From NCBI GenBank assembly GCA_031270385.1, contig JAISXS010000093.1, forward strand, positions 1-12,928: a stretch of 12,928 bases of DNA, in the 5' to 3' direction. The position numbers and the translations under genes were made by a program. The DNA comes from Puniceicoccales bacterium (GTDB taxonomy: Bacteria > Verrucomicrobiota > Verrucomicrobiia > Opitutales > JAIRKQ01). The notes beneath the pieces are model-generated. The model was given only the letters and a program-made list of their open reading frames with translations. It was not told the DNA's origin and did not search any database. Positions 7,503-12,911 of this stretch are shown piece by piece; the stretch's first letter is position 1, and every line of letters starts with the position of its first letter.

Positions 7503-7606
7503 TATAGTTGTCTTGCTTGAAAAAAGCATTTTGTCCAACGATATTTGACGAGGAAATTCCGGTGTTTATGGGAAAAAATATGCTCTTCTCGAGTAAGACG
7601 ACTATA
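7503..7606 (+). mobile_element. MITE, subfamily A, complete (104 bp)
   Basis: The left end TATAGTTGTCTTGCTTGAAA and the right end, whose complement reads TATAGTCGTCTTACTCGAGA, form terminal inverted repeats of about 27 bases that match in most positions. The core CAACGATATTTGACGAGG sits near the middle. There is no coding capacity, so transposition needs an outside transposase. It abuts the next copy at a shared TATATATA junction. Confidence 0.9.
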
Positions 7607-7710
7607 TATAGTAATCTTACCTGAAAAGAGCATATTGTTTTTCATAAAAATAGGGATTTATCCGCTAAATATCGTTAGATAAGATGCTTTTTCCGAGCAA
7701 GATGACTATA
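7607..7710 (-). mobile_element. MITE, subfamily A, complete (104 bp), opposite orientation
   Basis: It starts TATAGTAATCTTACCTGAAA and ends GAGCAAGATGACTATA. The core reads CCGCTAAATATCGTTAGATA, the complement of the core in the preceding copy. Its length is identical to that copy, and the two lie end to end. This fits insertion of one element into the TATA at the end of the other. Confidence 0.9.
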
Positions 7711-7810
7711 AATTTTTGATCGAGAGCCAAACGGCTTCAGAGAATGGCGTCAGAACATTAATTTTCCCTTGACATTGTTGAGCAACTGTGTGAGCTTTTA
7801 CAAGAGTTTT
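7711..7810. other. Leader region of comM
   Basis: A 100-base gap between the MITE pair and the comM start. It contains TTGACA at 7769-7774, but no acceptable -10 hexamer at 16-18 bases, and a short inverted repeat GTTGAGCAAC at about 7777-7786. No gene is seen. Confidence 0.35.
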
Positions 7811-9343
7811 ATGTTGTCAATTGTACATTCCTGTGCACTAAAGGGCGTCGATGCTGTCGATATCGCAGTTGAGGTAAATTCCGGTGAACGGGGAGATCTG
7901 AAATTTGTGATAGTTGGATTGCCGGACGCCGCCATAAAGGAATCCTATGACAGAATTTTTTCGGCGCTTTTAAACAGCGGTTACCAGATTCCAAGCACGC
8001 GGACGACGGTAAATTTGGCCCCATCGTATATTCGAAAGGAAGGATCTTTTTACGACTTGCCGATAGCCCTCGGTGTGGTCCAGAGCACCGGGCAATGCCT
8101 CCTTTCGCACATGGGGGAATTCGTAATAGCCGGCGAACTTGGCCTTTCAGGAAAGATTCGCGGGATAAAAGGTGGCCTCGCATTCGCGTTACAGGCAAAA
8201 AAGGAAAGTAAAAAATTATTGCTACCCGTAGAGTCTGCCAAAGAAGCTGCCTTTGTCGACGGCGTGGAAATTTTCGCCGTAGGCACGTTGAATGAGGCTG
8301 TAAAATTTTTGAGTGGTCAAATCAATCCATCGCCGGTCCCACACCAAAATTTTCCGTTGGAACCGAAAAATGGCAAACATCACCTGGATTTCTCGGAGGT
8401 TAAGGGACAACACGTATTGCGTCGTGCCGTCGAAGTTGCCGTCGCCGGTGGGCACAATATCCTGATGATGGGCCCTCCGGGGGCCGGAAAATCTATGGTT
8501 GCCAAAAGAATACCAAGCATAATGTCTCCACCAACATTCGACGAATTTTTGGATACAATGAGAATATATTCCGCCGCTGGCTTGCTTATTGCCGAGGGAA
8601 GGGCGTATTTTGAGCGACCGTTTCGATCGCCGCACCACACAATTAGCGGGGCTGGCTTACTTGGCGGTGGTAGCGTTCCGTGCCCAGGGGAAATTTCCCT
8701 CGCGCACAATGGCGTACTATTTTTAGATGAGATTGCGGAGTTCCGGCGTACAACCTTGGAATCACTGCGTCAACCATTGGAGGACGGCGAAGTCACAATT
8801 TCCAGAAGTTCTGGAAAATTTAAATTTCCTTGCAATACGATGATTGTTGGCGCAATGAATCCATGTCCATGCGGGTACCTTGGAGACAAAAATCATCACT
8901 GCAAGTGTTCGTTTGCTGATGTGCAACGTTACAGATCGAAAATTAGCGGGCCTATGATCGATAGGTTTGACATTCAAATAGGTGTTCCCGCCGTTCGCAT
9001 CGAGGACATGCAGTCAAAAATGTTCGCAGAATCATCGGCTGAAATAAAATCCCGCGTGGAGGAAGCTGCAAAAATTCAAGAAAAACGATTCAAATCATCG
9101 AAAAATAAAAATAACGCCAGGATGTCGCAGAGGGAAATAACGGAATTTTGCGAACTTACCCGCGAACCATTGGATATTCTGGAACGGGCGATGAAGCAAT
9201 TGGCACTTTCAGCGAGAGCATACGACAAAATACTAAGGGTCAGCCGCACAATCGCTGATCTCGAGGGAGAAGAAAAAATTTCAACCACGCACGTGCTGGA
9301 AGCCATCCAATACCGGTCCCTTGATAGAGGCTATTCCGATTGA
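7811..9343 (+). CDS. comM: ComM/YifB-family Mg-chelatase-like AAA+ ATPase
   Basis: Hexameric AAA+ helicase family; ComM promotes branch migration during integration of incoming DNA in natural transformation. The protein has 510 residues, normal for the family. The N-terminal ChlI-like domain (1-165) includes EVNSGERGDLKFVIVGLPDA and VNLAPSYIRKEGSFYDLPIA. Walker A is GPPGAGKS (221-228) and Walker B is VLFLDE (302-307). AMNPCPCGYLGD followed by HHCKC gives a four-cysteine cluster (C352, C354, C364, C366) typical of YifB. SGPMIDRFDIQI and the C-terminal EAIQYRSLDR complete the pattern. ATG 7811 is chosen over TTG 7769 because homology starts at MLSIVHSCAL. All motifs are intact. A MITE follows three bases after the TGA stop. 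Confidence 0.95.
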   Translation: MLSIVHSCALKGVDAVDIAVEVNSGERGDLKFVIVGLPDAAIKESYDRIFSALLNSGYQIPSTRTTVNLAPSYIRKEGSFYDLPIALGVVQSTGQCLLSHMGEFVIAGELGLSGKIRGIKGGLAFALQAKKESKKLLLPVESAKEAAFVDGVEIFAVGTLNEAVKFLSGQINPSPVPHQNFPLEPKNGKHHLDFSEVKGQHVLRRAVEVAVAGGHNILMMGPPGAGKSMVAKRIPSIMSPPTFDEFLDTMRIYSAAGLLIAEGRAYFERPFRSPHHTISGAGLLGGGSVPCPGEISLAHNGVLFLDEIAEFRRTTLESLRQPLEDGEVTISRSSGKFKFPCNTMIVGAMNPCPCGYLGDKNHHCKCSFADVQRYRSKISGPMIDRFDIQIGVPAVRIEDMQSKMFAESSAEIKSRVEEAAKIQEKRFKSSKNKNNARMSQREITEFCELTREPLDILERAMKQLALSARAYDKILRVSRTIADLEGEEKISTTHVLEAIQYRSLDRGYSD

Positions 9344-9346
9344 TGC

Positions 9347-9450
9347 ATAGCTGTTTTATCTGAAAAGGGCGTGCTTTTTTTTGCAAACAGAAAAATTCTG
9401 CCCGCCGAGTATCGTTGGATATGATGCCCTTGTCGGGTGTGACAATTATA
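9347..9450 (-). mobile_element. MITE, subfamily A, complete (104 bp), at the 3' end of comM
   Basis: It begins ATAGCTGTTTTATCTGAAAA (first T of TATA changed) and ends CTTGTCGGGTGTGACAATTATA. The core CCGCCGAGTATCGTTGG is in minus orientation. It is the first unit of a tandem block reaching to about 9843. Confidence 0.85.
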
Positions 9451-9483
9451 AGCAGAATGCTTTTCTAAAGTAAGATAACTATA
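9451..9483. mobile_element. MITE right-end fragment
   Basis: GAATGCTTTTCTAAAGTAAG followed by ATAACTATA is the right inverted repeat of a MITE with the rest missing. It is squeezed between two complete copies and shares its final TA with the next one. Confidence 0.75.
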
Positions 9484-9585
9484 TAGCTGTTTCACTTGAG
9501 AGGGGCGTACTTTCCTTTATGAAAAGGAAAAATCTCCCGCTAAATATCGTTGGGCAGGACGCCCCTGTCGAGTGTGACGGCTATA
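9482..9585 (-). mobile_element. MITE, subfamily A, complete (104 bp)
   Basis: It starts TATAGCTGTTTCACTTGAGA and ends GTCGAGTGTGACGGCTATA. The core CCGCTAAATATCGTTGG is in minus orientation. Of the copies here its left end is the best match to the IS630-type end at position 117. The interior has the inverted T-rich and A-rich tract CTTTATGAAAAGGAAAAA. Confidence 0.9.
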
Positions 9586-9652
9586 GTTGTCTTACCCGAG
9601 AAGGGTATATTATTTTTTTGCAAGGAAAGAAATTTTTCGCCAAATATCGTTA
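9582..9652 (-). mobile_element. MITE, subfamily A, left two thirds only
   Basis: It starts TATAGTTGTCTTACCCGAGA, passes through the core CGCCAAATATCGTTA, and then stops abruptly where a copy of opposite orientation begins. The expected right end is missing at this junction. It shares its first TATA with the preceding copy. Confidence 0.8.
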
Positions 9653-9760
9653 TGGCCGTCACACTTGATAAGAGCATCTTATCCAACGATACTTGGCGGA
9701 GGAGTTTTCCTTTTTATAAAGAAAAGCACGCCCTTTTCGGTCGAAATAAGTACAGTCATA
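9653..9760 (+). mobile_element. MITE, subfamily A, near complete (about 108 bp)
   Basis: The left end GGCCGTCACACTTGATAAGA is followed by GCATCTTATCCAACGATACT and TGGCGGAGGAG, so the core is on the plus strand. The right end GCCCTTTTCGGTCGAAATAA then TACAGTCATA is drifted and carries several extra bases compared with the other copies. It follows, in inverted orientation, directly on a broken copy. Confidence 0.75.
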
Positions 9761-9843
9761 TTTGGCGGAAAAATTTCTCAAAAAATAACGTGTCCTTCTT
9801 TGGTAAAACAACTGAAAATGCCTTTGTCGAATGTAATGTCTAT
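9761..9843 (+). mobile_element. Remnants of MITE right halves
   Basis: TTTGGCGGAAAAATTTCTCA continues to GTGTCCTTCTTTGGTAAAAC and AACTG, a recognisable right half of subfamily A. A second right end, AAATGCCTTTGTCGAATGTA followed by ATGTCTATGA, comes after it. Both are degraded, which suggests repeated insertion and deletion in this block. Confidence 0.6.
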
Positions 9844-9888
9844 GATTCGCCGATTTTAGCCAATTTTACAGTCACTTGCGCATATTTT

Positions 9889-9937
9889 TTGTTGTAAAAT
9901 GCATGAATTAATTTAACAACAATGCAATCGCATGCGA
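9889..9937. repeat. Two inverted repeats before the Bat-like gene pair
   Basis: TTGTTGTAAAAT (9889-9900) and ATTTAACAACAA (9911-9922) are inverted repeats matching in 11 of 12 positions around a 10-base loop. Six bases later is the perfect 10-base palindrome TCGCATGCGA (9928-9937). They lie 16 to 64 bases before the start of the next gene, where an operator or transcript leader structure would be expected. No consensus -10 or -35 stands out between them. Confidence 0.5.
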
Positions 9938-9952
9938 ATATAGGGTAAGTGA

Positions 9953-10294
9953 ATGAAGGTGATTTTTTTACAAGTGCACACCATGTGGTTTTTGATAATT
10001 CTGCCAATACTATGGATTTTTCACCGCAAATTTGCAAAACGACCTGCTATTGTAGTTTCAAACACCGGAATATTGCGTAAAATTTTTGGGAAAATTCCAA
10101 AAAAGACCAAAATCGACTTTCTTTTACACTGTAGACTTTTGGAAATTTTCCTGTTGGTACTAGCCTGTGCCGAACCGATGGTGATGACCGAGGCTTCAAT
10201 AGTCAGGGGCAGGTGGATTTCCATCACTTGCAGCTTCTGCCTCTTTCTCTTGGAAATATTACTGAAAAATACCATATTTCACAAAATTCCATAG
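9953..10294 (+). CDS. Short membrane protein resembling the N-terminus of BatA (VWA domain absent)
   Basis: Protein of 113 residues with three hydrophobic segments (about 11-23, 57-72, 88-105). The first part, WFLIILPILWIF then a basic stretch and RPAIVVSNTGILR, followed by a second helix ending ACAEP, resembles the membrane-anchoring start of BatA-type aerotolerance proteins (short helix, basic linker, then a helix ending near ARPQ). In those proteins a von Willebrand A domain with DxSxS follows; here the frame ends without it. A ribosome site GGGTAAG lies about six bases before ATG 9953. The next gene starts three bases after the stop. Either a decayed gene or a stand-alone membrane fragment; the family call is by pattern only. 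Confidence 0.5.
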   Translation: MKVIFLQVHTMWFLIILPILWIFHRKFAKRPAIVVSNTGILRKIFGKIPKKTKIDFLLHCRLLEIFLLVLACAEPMVMTEASIVRGRWISITCSFCLFLLEILLKNTIFHKIP

Positions 10295-10297
10295 GTT

Positions 10298-10645
10298 ATG
10301 GCATTCACTAATGAAAAGTTGCTAATCATGGCGTTGATTGCGCCGATCTTTGTTGCCACCATGTTCATCATTGGGACACGCAGAACAGTAAAAAAACTTG
10401 GACGCATGACTGATGCTTCAATGCAAGGCACACTTTTGCGAAATTTTTCACAAAGGGAATGGAGGGCAAAGGTAGCGTTATGCACGATTGTTTCCGTCAT
10501 GTATGCATTTGCGCTGGCTGGGACGAGTATCTCGGATGGACAAACGGTAAAAATGGACGTCGTGCCGCACTTACTCCAAATTATTATTTTGCTGCTCGCC
10601 GCGGAATCGGCCTCTACGGGAAGAAAAAAACATAATCGCTTATAG
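10298..10645 (+). CDS. Short membrane protein resembling the N-terminus of BatB, end supplied by a MITE
   Basis: Protein of 115 residues with hydrophobic segments at about 8-26, 59-75 and 90-102. The arrangement helix, then RRTVKKLGRM, then LLRNFSQREWRAKVALC and a helix ending ALAGTSISD, is like BatB/VWA membrane proteins (RRALxRFGDPxLLxxL followed by a helix ending near ARP). No VWA domain is seen. The last codons read TTA TAG, and both belong partly to the TATAG end of the MITE starting at 10641, so the insertion created the present stop. It lies three bases after the BatA-like gene and would be cotranscribed with it. Probably a 3'-truncated gene. Confidence 0.5.
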   Translation: MAFTNEKLLIMALIAPIFVATMFIIGTRRTVKKLGRMTDASMQGTLLRNFSQREWRAKVALCTIVSVMYAFALAGTSISDGQTVKMDVVPHLLQIIILLLAAESASTGRKKHNRL

Positions 10646-10852
10646 TTGTCTTACTTGAGAAAAGCATTCTATATGTAGTCGTCTTGCTTGACAAAAGCAT
10701 TCCAGCGCAACGACGCACCAACGGAAAGTTCATGATTGTATGGAAAAACAATATGCCTTTTTTCAGGTAAGATGACTATAACGATATTTGGCGGTAAGAC
10801 TTCCGTTTCTACGGAACAGGGGGTGTGCCTTTTCTCGGGTAAGATGATTATA
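10641..10852 (+). mobile_element. MITE, subfamily A, split by a nested subfamily B copy
   Basis: The left part (10641-10673) is TATAGTTGTCTTACTTGAGA then AAAGCATTCTATA. The right part (10781-10852) is ACGATATTTGGCGGTAAG through CTCGGGTAAGATGATTATA. Removing 10674-10780 rejoins them into a normal 105-base subfamily A element with the core in the right place. The copy provides the stop codon of the preceding gene. Confidence 0.88.
10674..10780 (+). mobile_element. MITE, subfamily B, complete (107 bp), nested
   Basis: It starts TGTAGTCGTCTTGCTTGACA (TATAG with one change) and ends TCAGGTAAGATGACTATA. The core is CAACGACGCACCAACGG, the mark of subfamily B. It is flanked by TA and lies inside a subfamily A copy, so it is the younger insertion. 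Confidence 0.88.
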
Positions 10853-10959
10853 AGTCATCTCTCCCAAAGAAGCCACCAAGAAAAATTAGTCAATTATCTT
10901 CTCAGTGATGGGCTGCAACTGAACAAATTTGAATTCAAGGCCCGTGAAAACGCAAAACC
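10853..10959. other. Non-coding stretch between nested MITEs and doc
   Basis: About 107 bases without a supported gene, MITE end or terminator. A plus-strand frame runs through it from the MITE but shows no recognisable protein pattern. It lies at the 3' end of the toxin gene. Confidence 0.4.
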
Positions 10960-11385
10960 CTAAGCGTCGTTATCACAATCGTGCTTGAAATTTTTGCCTG
11001 CAAGATTTCTGAGGAAATTCGCCACATCGTCATCGGAAACTTTGTGCGTCACGACAGAAATCATGAATGTGCAGCTATCAAAAGCGTCCATTTTTTTTAG
11101 AATAACTCCATTCTTGCTGAGGAACATCAACGCGCACATCGTGGCACAGCGCTTGTTGCCGTCGAAAAATGGATGATTGAGAGCAATTCCAGTGAGCAGA
11201 GTTGCAGCCAATTCGAAAATATCTGACGCAGGCTTGTAGTGTGCAAGATTTTTCGGTCTCTGCAGTGCGGAAACCAGCAGAGCTTCATCCCTCAAACCAA
11301 ACGCACCCCCGCTATTTTCGATAACGTAATTGTGAGCGGCAACGGCAGTATCATACTCCAGATAGTTAATTTCATCCGGTTTCAT
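10960..11385 (-). CDS. doc: Doc toxin, Fic-fold kinase (death on curing family)
   Basis: Toxin of a type II toxin-antitoxin pair, 141 residues. Doc phosphorylates elongation factor Tu and stops translation. The signature is HPFFDGNKR (71-79): the lysine at the position where AMPylating Fic proteins have glycine (GNGR) is the Doc feature. The N-terminal YLEYDTAVAAHNYVIENSGG and GLRDEALLVSALQRP match the family, as does the stretch ELAATLLTGIALN before the motif. ATG 11385 has AGAGGAA about five bases upstream. The antitoxin stops 24 bases before the start on the same strand, the usual antitoxin-first operon. No lesion is visible, so the toxin should be functional. Confidence 0.92.
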   Translation of the reverse strand: MKPDEINYLEYDTAVAAHNYVIENSGGAFGLRDEALLVSALQRPKNLAHYKPASDIFELAATLLTGIALNHPFFDGNKRCATMCALMFLSKNGVILKKMDAFDSCTFMISVVTHKVSDDDVANFLRNLAGKNFKHDCDNDA

Positions 11386-11409
11386 GCAGTTCCTCTTCCC
11401 TCATTCACT

Positions 11410-11634
11410 CTAATTTTTTGCCATCAATAGGAAAAAATCCTCGTTTTCTTTGTATATTTTCCTGCAAATTTCCAAGTCTTCCAATGCTTTGTCGGACAGT
11501 TTCGTGAGTTCGATGCCGTTCATGGTGCGGATTATCTGCAGTTCTCGACCCTCCTCGACTTGTAGGAAATCTATCACATTTTTTGGCAAACACACCCCAA
11601 GGGATGAGCCAATTCTTCTCACCTTAGTTTTCAT
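11410..11634 (-). CDS. AbrB/MazE-type antitoxin paired with doc
   Basis: Protein of 74 residues. The N-terminal 45 residues, KVRRIGSSLGVCLPKNVIDF followed by LQVEEGRELQI, form a SpoVT-AbrB swapped-hairpin DNA-binding domain. The tail (about 46-74, charged and ending in FFLLMAKN) would cover the toxin. The classical P1 partner Phd has a different fold (Phd/YefM), but AbrB-type partners of Doc are known from chromosomes. It probably represses its own operon through the direct repeats directly before the start codon. No ribosome site precedes ATG 11634, which may mean a very short or absent leader given the -10 at 11653-11648. Confidence 0.88.
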   Translation of the reverse strand: MKTKVRRIGSSLGVCLPKNVIDFLQVEEGRELQIIRTMNGIELTKLSDKALEDLEICRKIYKENEDFFLLMAKN

Positions 11635-11636
11635 GG

Positions 11637-11666
11637 TTACTACAAATATTATAACTTACTACAAAT
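11637..11666 (-). promoter_or_regulatory. Direct repeats, likely operator of the doc antitoxin operon
   Basis: Two exact copies of ATTTGTAGTAA on the minus strand (11666-11656 and 11647-11637) are spaced 19 bases start to start. They bracket the -10 hexamer and end two bases before the antitoxin start codon. Binding of the AbrB-type antitoxin here would block RNA polymerase. Inferred from position and repetition only. Confidence 0.6.
11648..11653 (-). promoter_or_regulatory. -10 hexamer of the antitoxin-toxin operon
   Basis: A perfect TATAAT on the minus strand lies between the two operator copies. Transcription would begin near 11641, about seven bases before the ATG. No good -35 is found at 16-18 bases; TTGACA at 11671-11666 is only 12 bases away, too close for a standard promoter. 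Confidence 0.5.
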
Positions 11667-11819
11667 GTCAATGCTTTTCTTGGTCTTTGGTGGAGTTGTC
11701 AGAGAATATGTCCAATGTGGTGGTTTTTCACTTGGATTTCGGAAAAACTATCTCCACTGCCCAAGTCTCTGGCACTTGGATTTTATACTATCGCCATAGC
11801 CTTTGAAACATTTGAAAAA
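11667..11819. other. Intergenic region upstream of the toxin-antitoxin operon
   Basis: About 150 bases with no supported gene. Open frames here have no recognisable protein pattern. The following MITE at 11820 starts directly at TATAG. Confidence 0.4.
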
Positions 11820-11925
11820 TATAGTTGTCCTACTCGAGAAAAGTATTCTAATGCAACGACATACCAACGGAAGATTCATTCTTTTATGGAAAAGCAATAT
11901 GCTTTTTTCGGGGAAGATGACTATA
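11820..11925 (+). mobile_element. MITE, subfamily B, complete (106 bp)
   Basis: It starts TATAGTTGTCCTACTCGAGA and ends CGGGGAAGATGACTATA. The core CAACGACATACCAACGG is followed by AAGATTCATTC, as in the other two subfamily B copies. It lies 64 bases before the GrpB-domain gene. Confidence 0.9.
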
Positions 11926-11988
11926 CATTCGCCAGCTAGTCAGAAAATAACATGGCGTCGTGCTTTAAAATTATTTCAGTATAAAAAC

Positions 11989-12702
11989 ATGGCTAAGATT
12001 GAAGTCGTTCCGTATGATCCTTGTTGGCCTGAGACGTTCGAGACTGAAAAGAAGCTATTGGAGTCAATACTCGTTCATATTCACCATATCGGATCGACTT
12101 CAGTTCCGGGGCTCTCCGCTAAACCAAAAATAGATATCATTGCAGTTGCAAAGGACCGAAATAAAGCAATGGCAGACCTAGAGAATGTTGGGTATCTATA
12201 CAGGGGAGAATGGAATATTCCCCTGCAAGGCGGTTTTGTAAAAAGAGAAAATACTAATGTCAATCTGCATGTGTTCTTTGATCCAGATCATCCTGAGATC
12301 GAATTAAATCTTAAATTTAGGGATTACCTGAGAACTCACCATAGCGCACGTGATGAATACGCGGCCATTAAAAGAGAAATATTAGAAGACGAAAGTTCAC
12401 AGGAGAAGATCAATGGTTTCCCTCTGTACACGATAAGAAAAAGAGACTTCATCGAGAGCGTTATAAAGGCCATTGGATACAATAGATTGAGGATTTTGAA
12501 GTGTATTTCCGAAAAAGAAAGTAATTTTATAAAGAATTTTCAAAATGATCATGAGTATTTTATTTTATACAGGGGAGTGGATATCATCGGCTACGTCTCC
12601 ACATTCAATGGAGCAATATGCGAATCCCATGCCCCCGATGAGGAAAGTTCCGAGTACCTGCTTGGGATAATGAGGAAATGGATTAATTCTTCTTGTGGAT
12701 AG
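11989..12702 (+). CDS. GrpB/UPF0157 nucleotidyltransferase-like protein with a short GNAT-like tail
   Basis: Protein of 237 residues from ATG 11989. Residues 1-165 are a GrpB/UPF0157 domain, a nucleotidyltransferase-like fold of unknown activity: VVPYDPCWPETFETEKKLLE, HIGSTSVPGL (33-42), KPKIDIIAV, NLHVFFDPDHPE and FRDYLRTH are typical. After it, FIKNFQNDHEYFILYRGVDI and IGYVSTF look like the start of a GNAT acetyltransferase, followed by a helix MRKWINSS, but the acetyl-CoA loop (R/Q-x-x-G-x-G/A) is absent. GrpB-GNAT fusions exist, so this may be one with its GNAT part deleted or cut. The gene is AT-rich with many AGA, ATA and AAA codons, unlike comM, suggesting transfer. A subfamily B MITE starts two bases after the stop. 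The frame is open from 11803, but that part runs through a MITE. No ribosome site is visible. Confidence 0.82.
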   Translation: MAKIEVVPYDPCWPETFETEKKLLESILVHIHHIGSTSVPGLSAKPKIDIIAVAKDRNKAMADLENVGYLYRGEWNIPLQGGFVKRENTNVNLHVFFDPDHPEIELNLKFRDYLRTHHSARDEYAAIKREILEDESSQEKINGFPLYTIRKRDFIESVIKAIGYNRLRILKCISEKESNFIKNFQNDHEYFILYRGVDIIGYVSTFNGAICESHAPDEESSEYLLGIMRKWINSSCG

Positions 12703-12704
12703 TT

Positions 12705-12810
12705 TATAGTCGTCTTACTTGACAAAAGCATTCCAATGCAACGACGTACCAACGGAAAATTCATGCTTGAATGGAAAAGCAATATGCTCTTTTCAGGTAA
12801 GATGACTATA
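12705..12810 (+). mobile_element. MITE, subfamily B, complete (106 bp), at the 3' end of the GrpB-domain gene
   Basis: It starts TATAGTCGTCTTACTTGACA and ends TCAGGTAAGATGACTATA. The core is CAACGACGTACCAACGG. It is nearly identical to the copy at 10674, so the two are recent relatives. Confidence 0.92.
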
Positions 12811-12911
12811 GCTGTCACGCCCGACAGGGGCATCTTAATCCGACGATACTTGGCGGGAAAATTTTTCTTTTTGCAAAGGAAAATGCGCCCTTTTCGGATG
12901 AAACGGCTATA
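12807..12911 (+). mobile_element. MITE, subfamily A, complete (105 bp), tandem
   Basis: It begins with the TATA that ends the preceding copy, TATAGCTGTCACGCCCGACA, and ends CGGATGAAACGGCTATA. The core CGACGATACTTGGCGG is on the plus strand. The interior CTTTTTGCAAAGGAAAA is the usual A/T tract of subfamily A. Confidence 0.9.

Noticed and set aside
7769..7774. TTGACA as the comM promoter -35
   Set aside because: No acceptable -10 hexamer follows at 16-18 bases; the only T/A-rich hexamer is too far away.
9347..9843. Tandem repeats considered as a CRISPR array
   Set aside because: Units are about 104 bases with inverted ends, occur in both orientations and have no unique spacers of uniform size; no cas gene is nearby.
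9550..9897. Plus-strand open frame of 115 codons
   Set aside because: It consists of translated MITE ends and shows no protein pattern.
10736..10963. Plus-strand open frame of 75 codons
   Set aside because: The first part is translated MITE sequence and the rest has no recognisable domain or ribosome site.
11666..11671. TTGACA as -35 of the antitoxin promoter
   Set aside because: It lies only 12 bases from TATAAT, too short a spacer for a standard sigma70 promoter.
11803..11988. N-terminal extension of the GrpB-domain protein
   Set aside because: The extra codons run through a complete MITE (11820-11925); family homology begins at ATG 11989.
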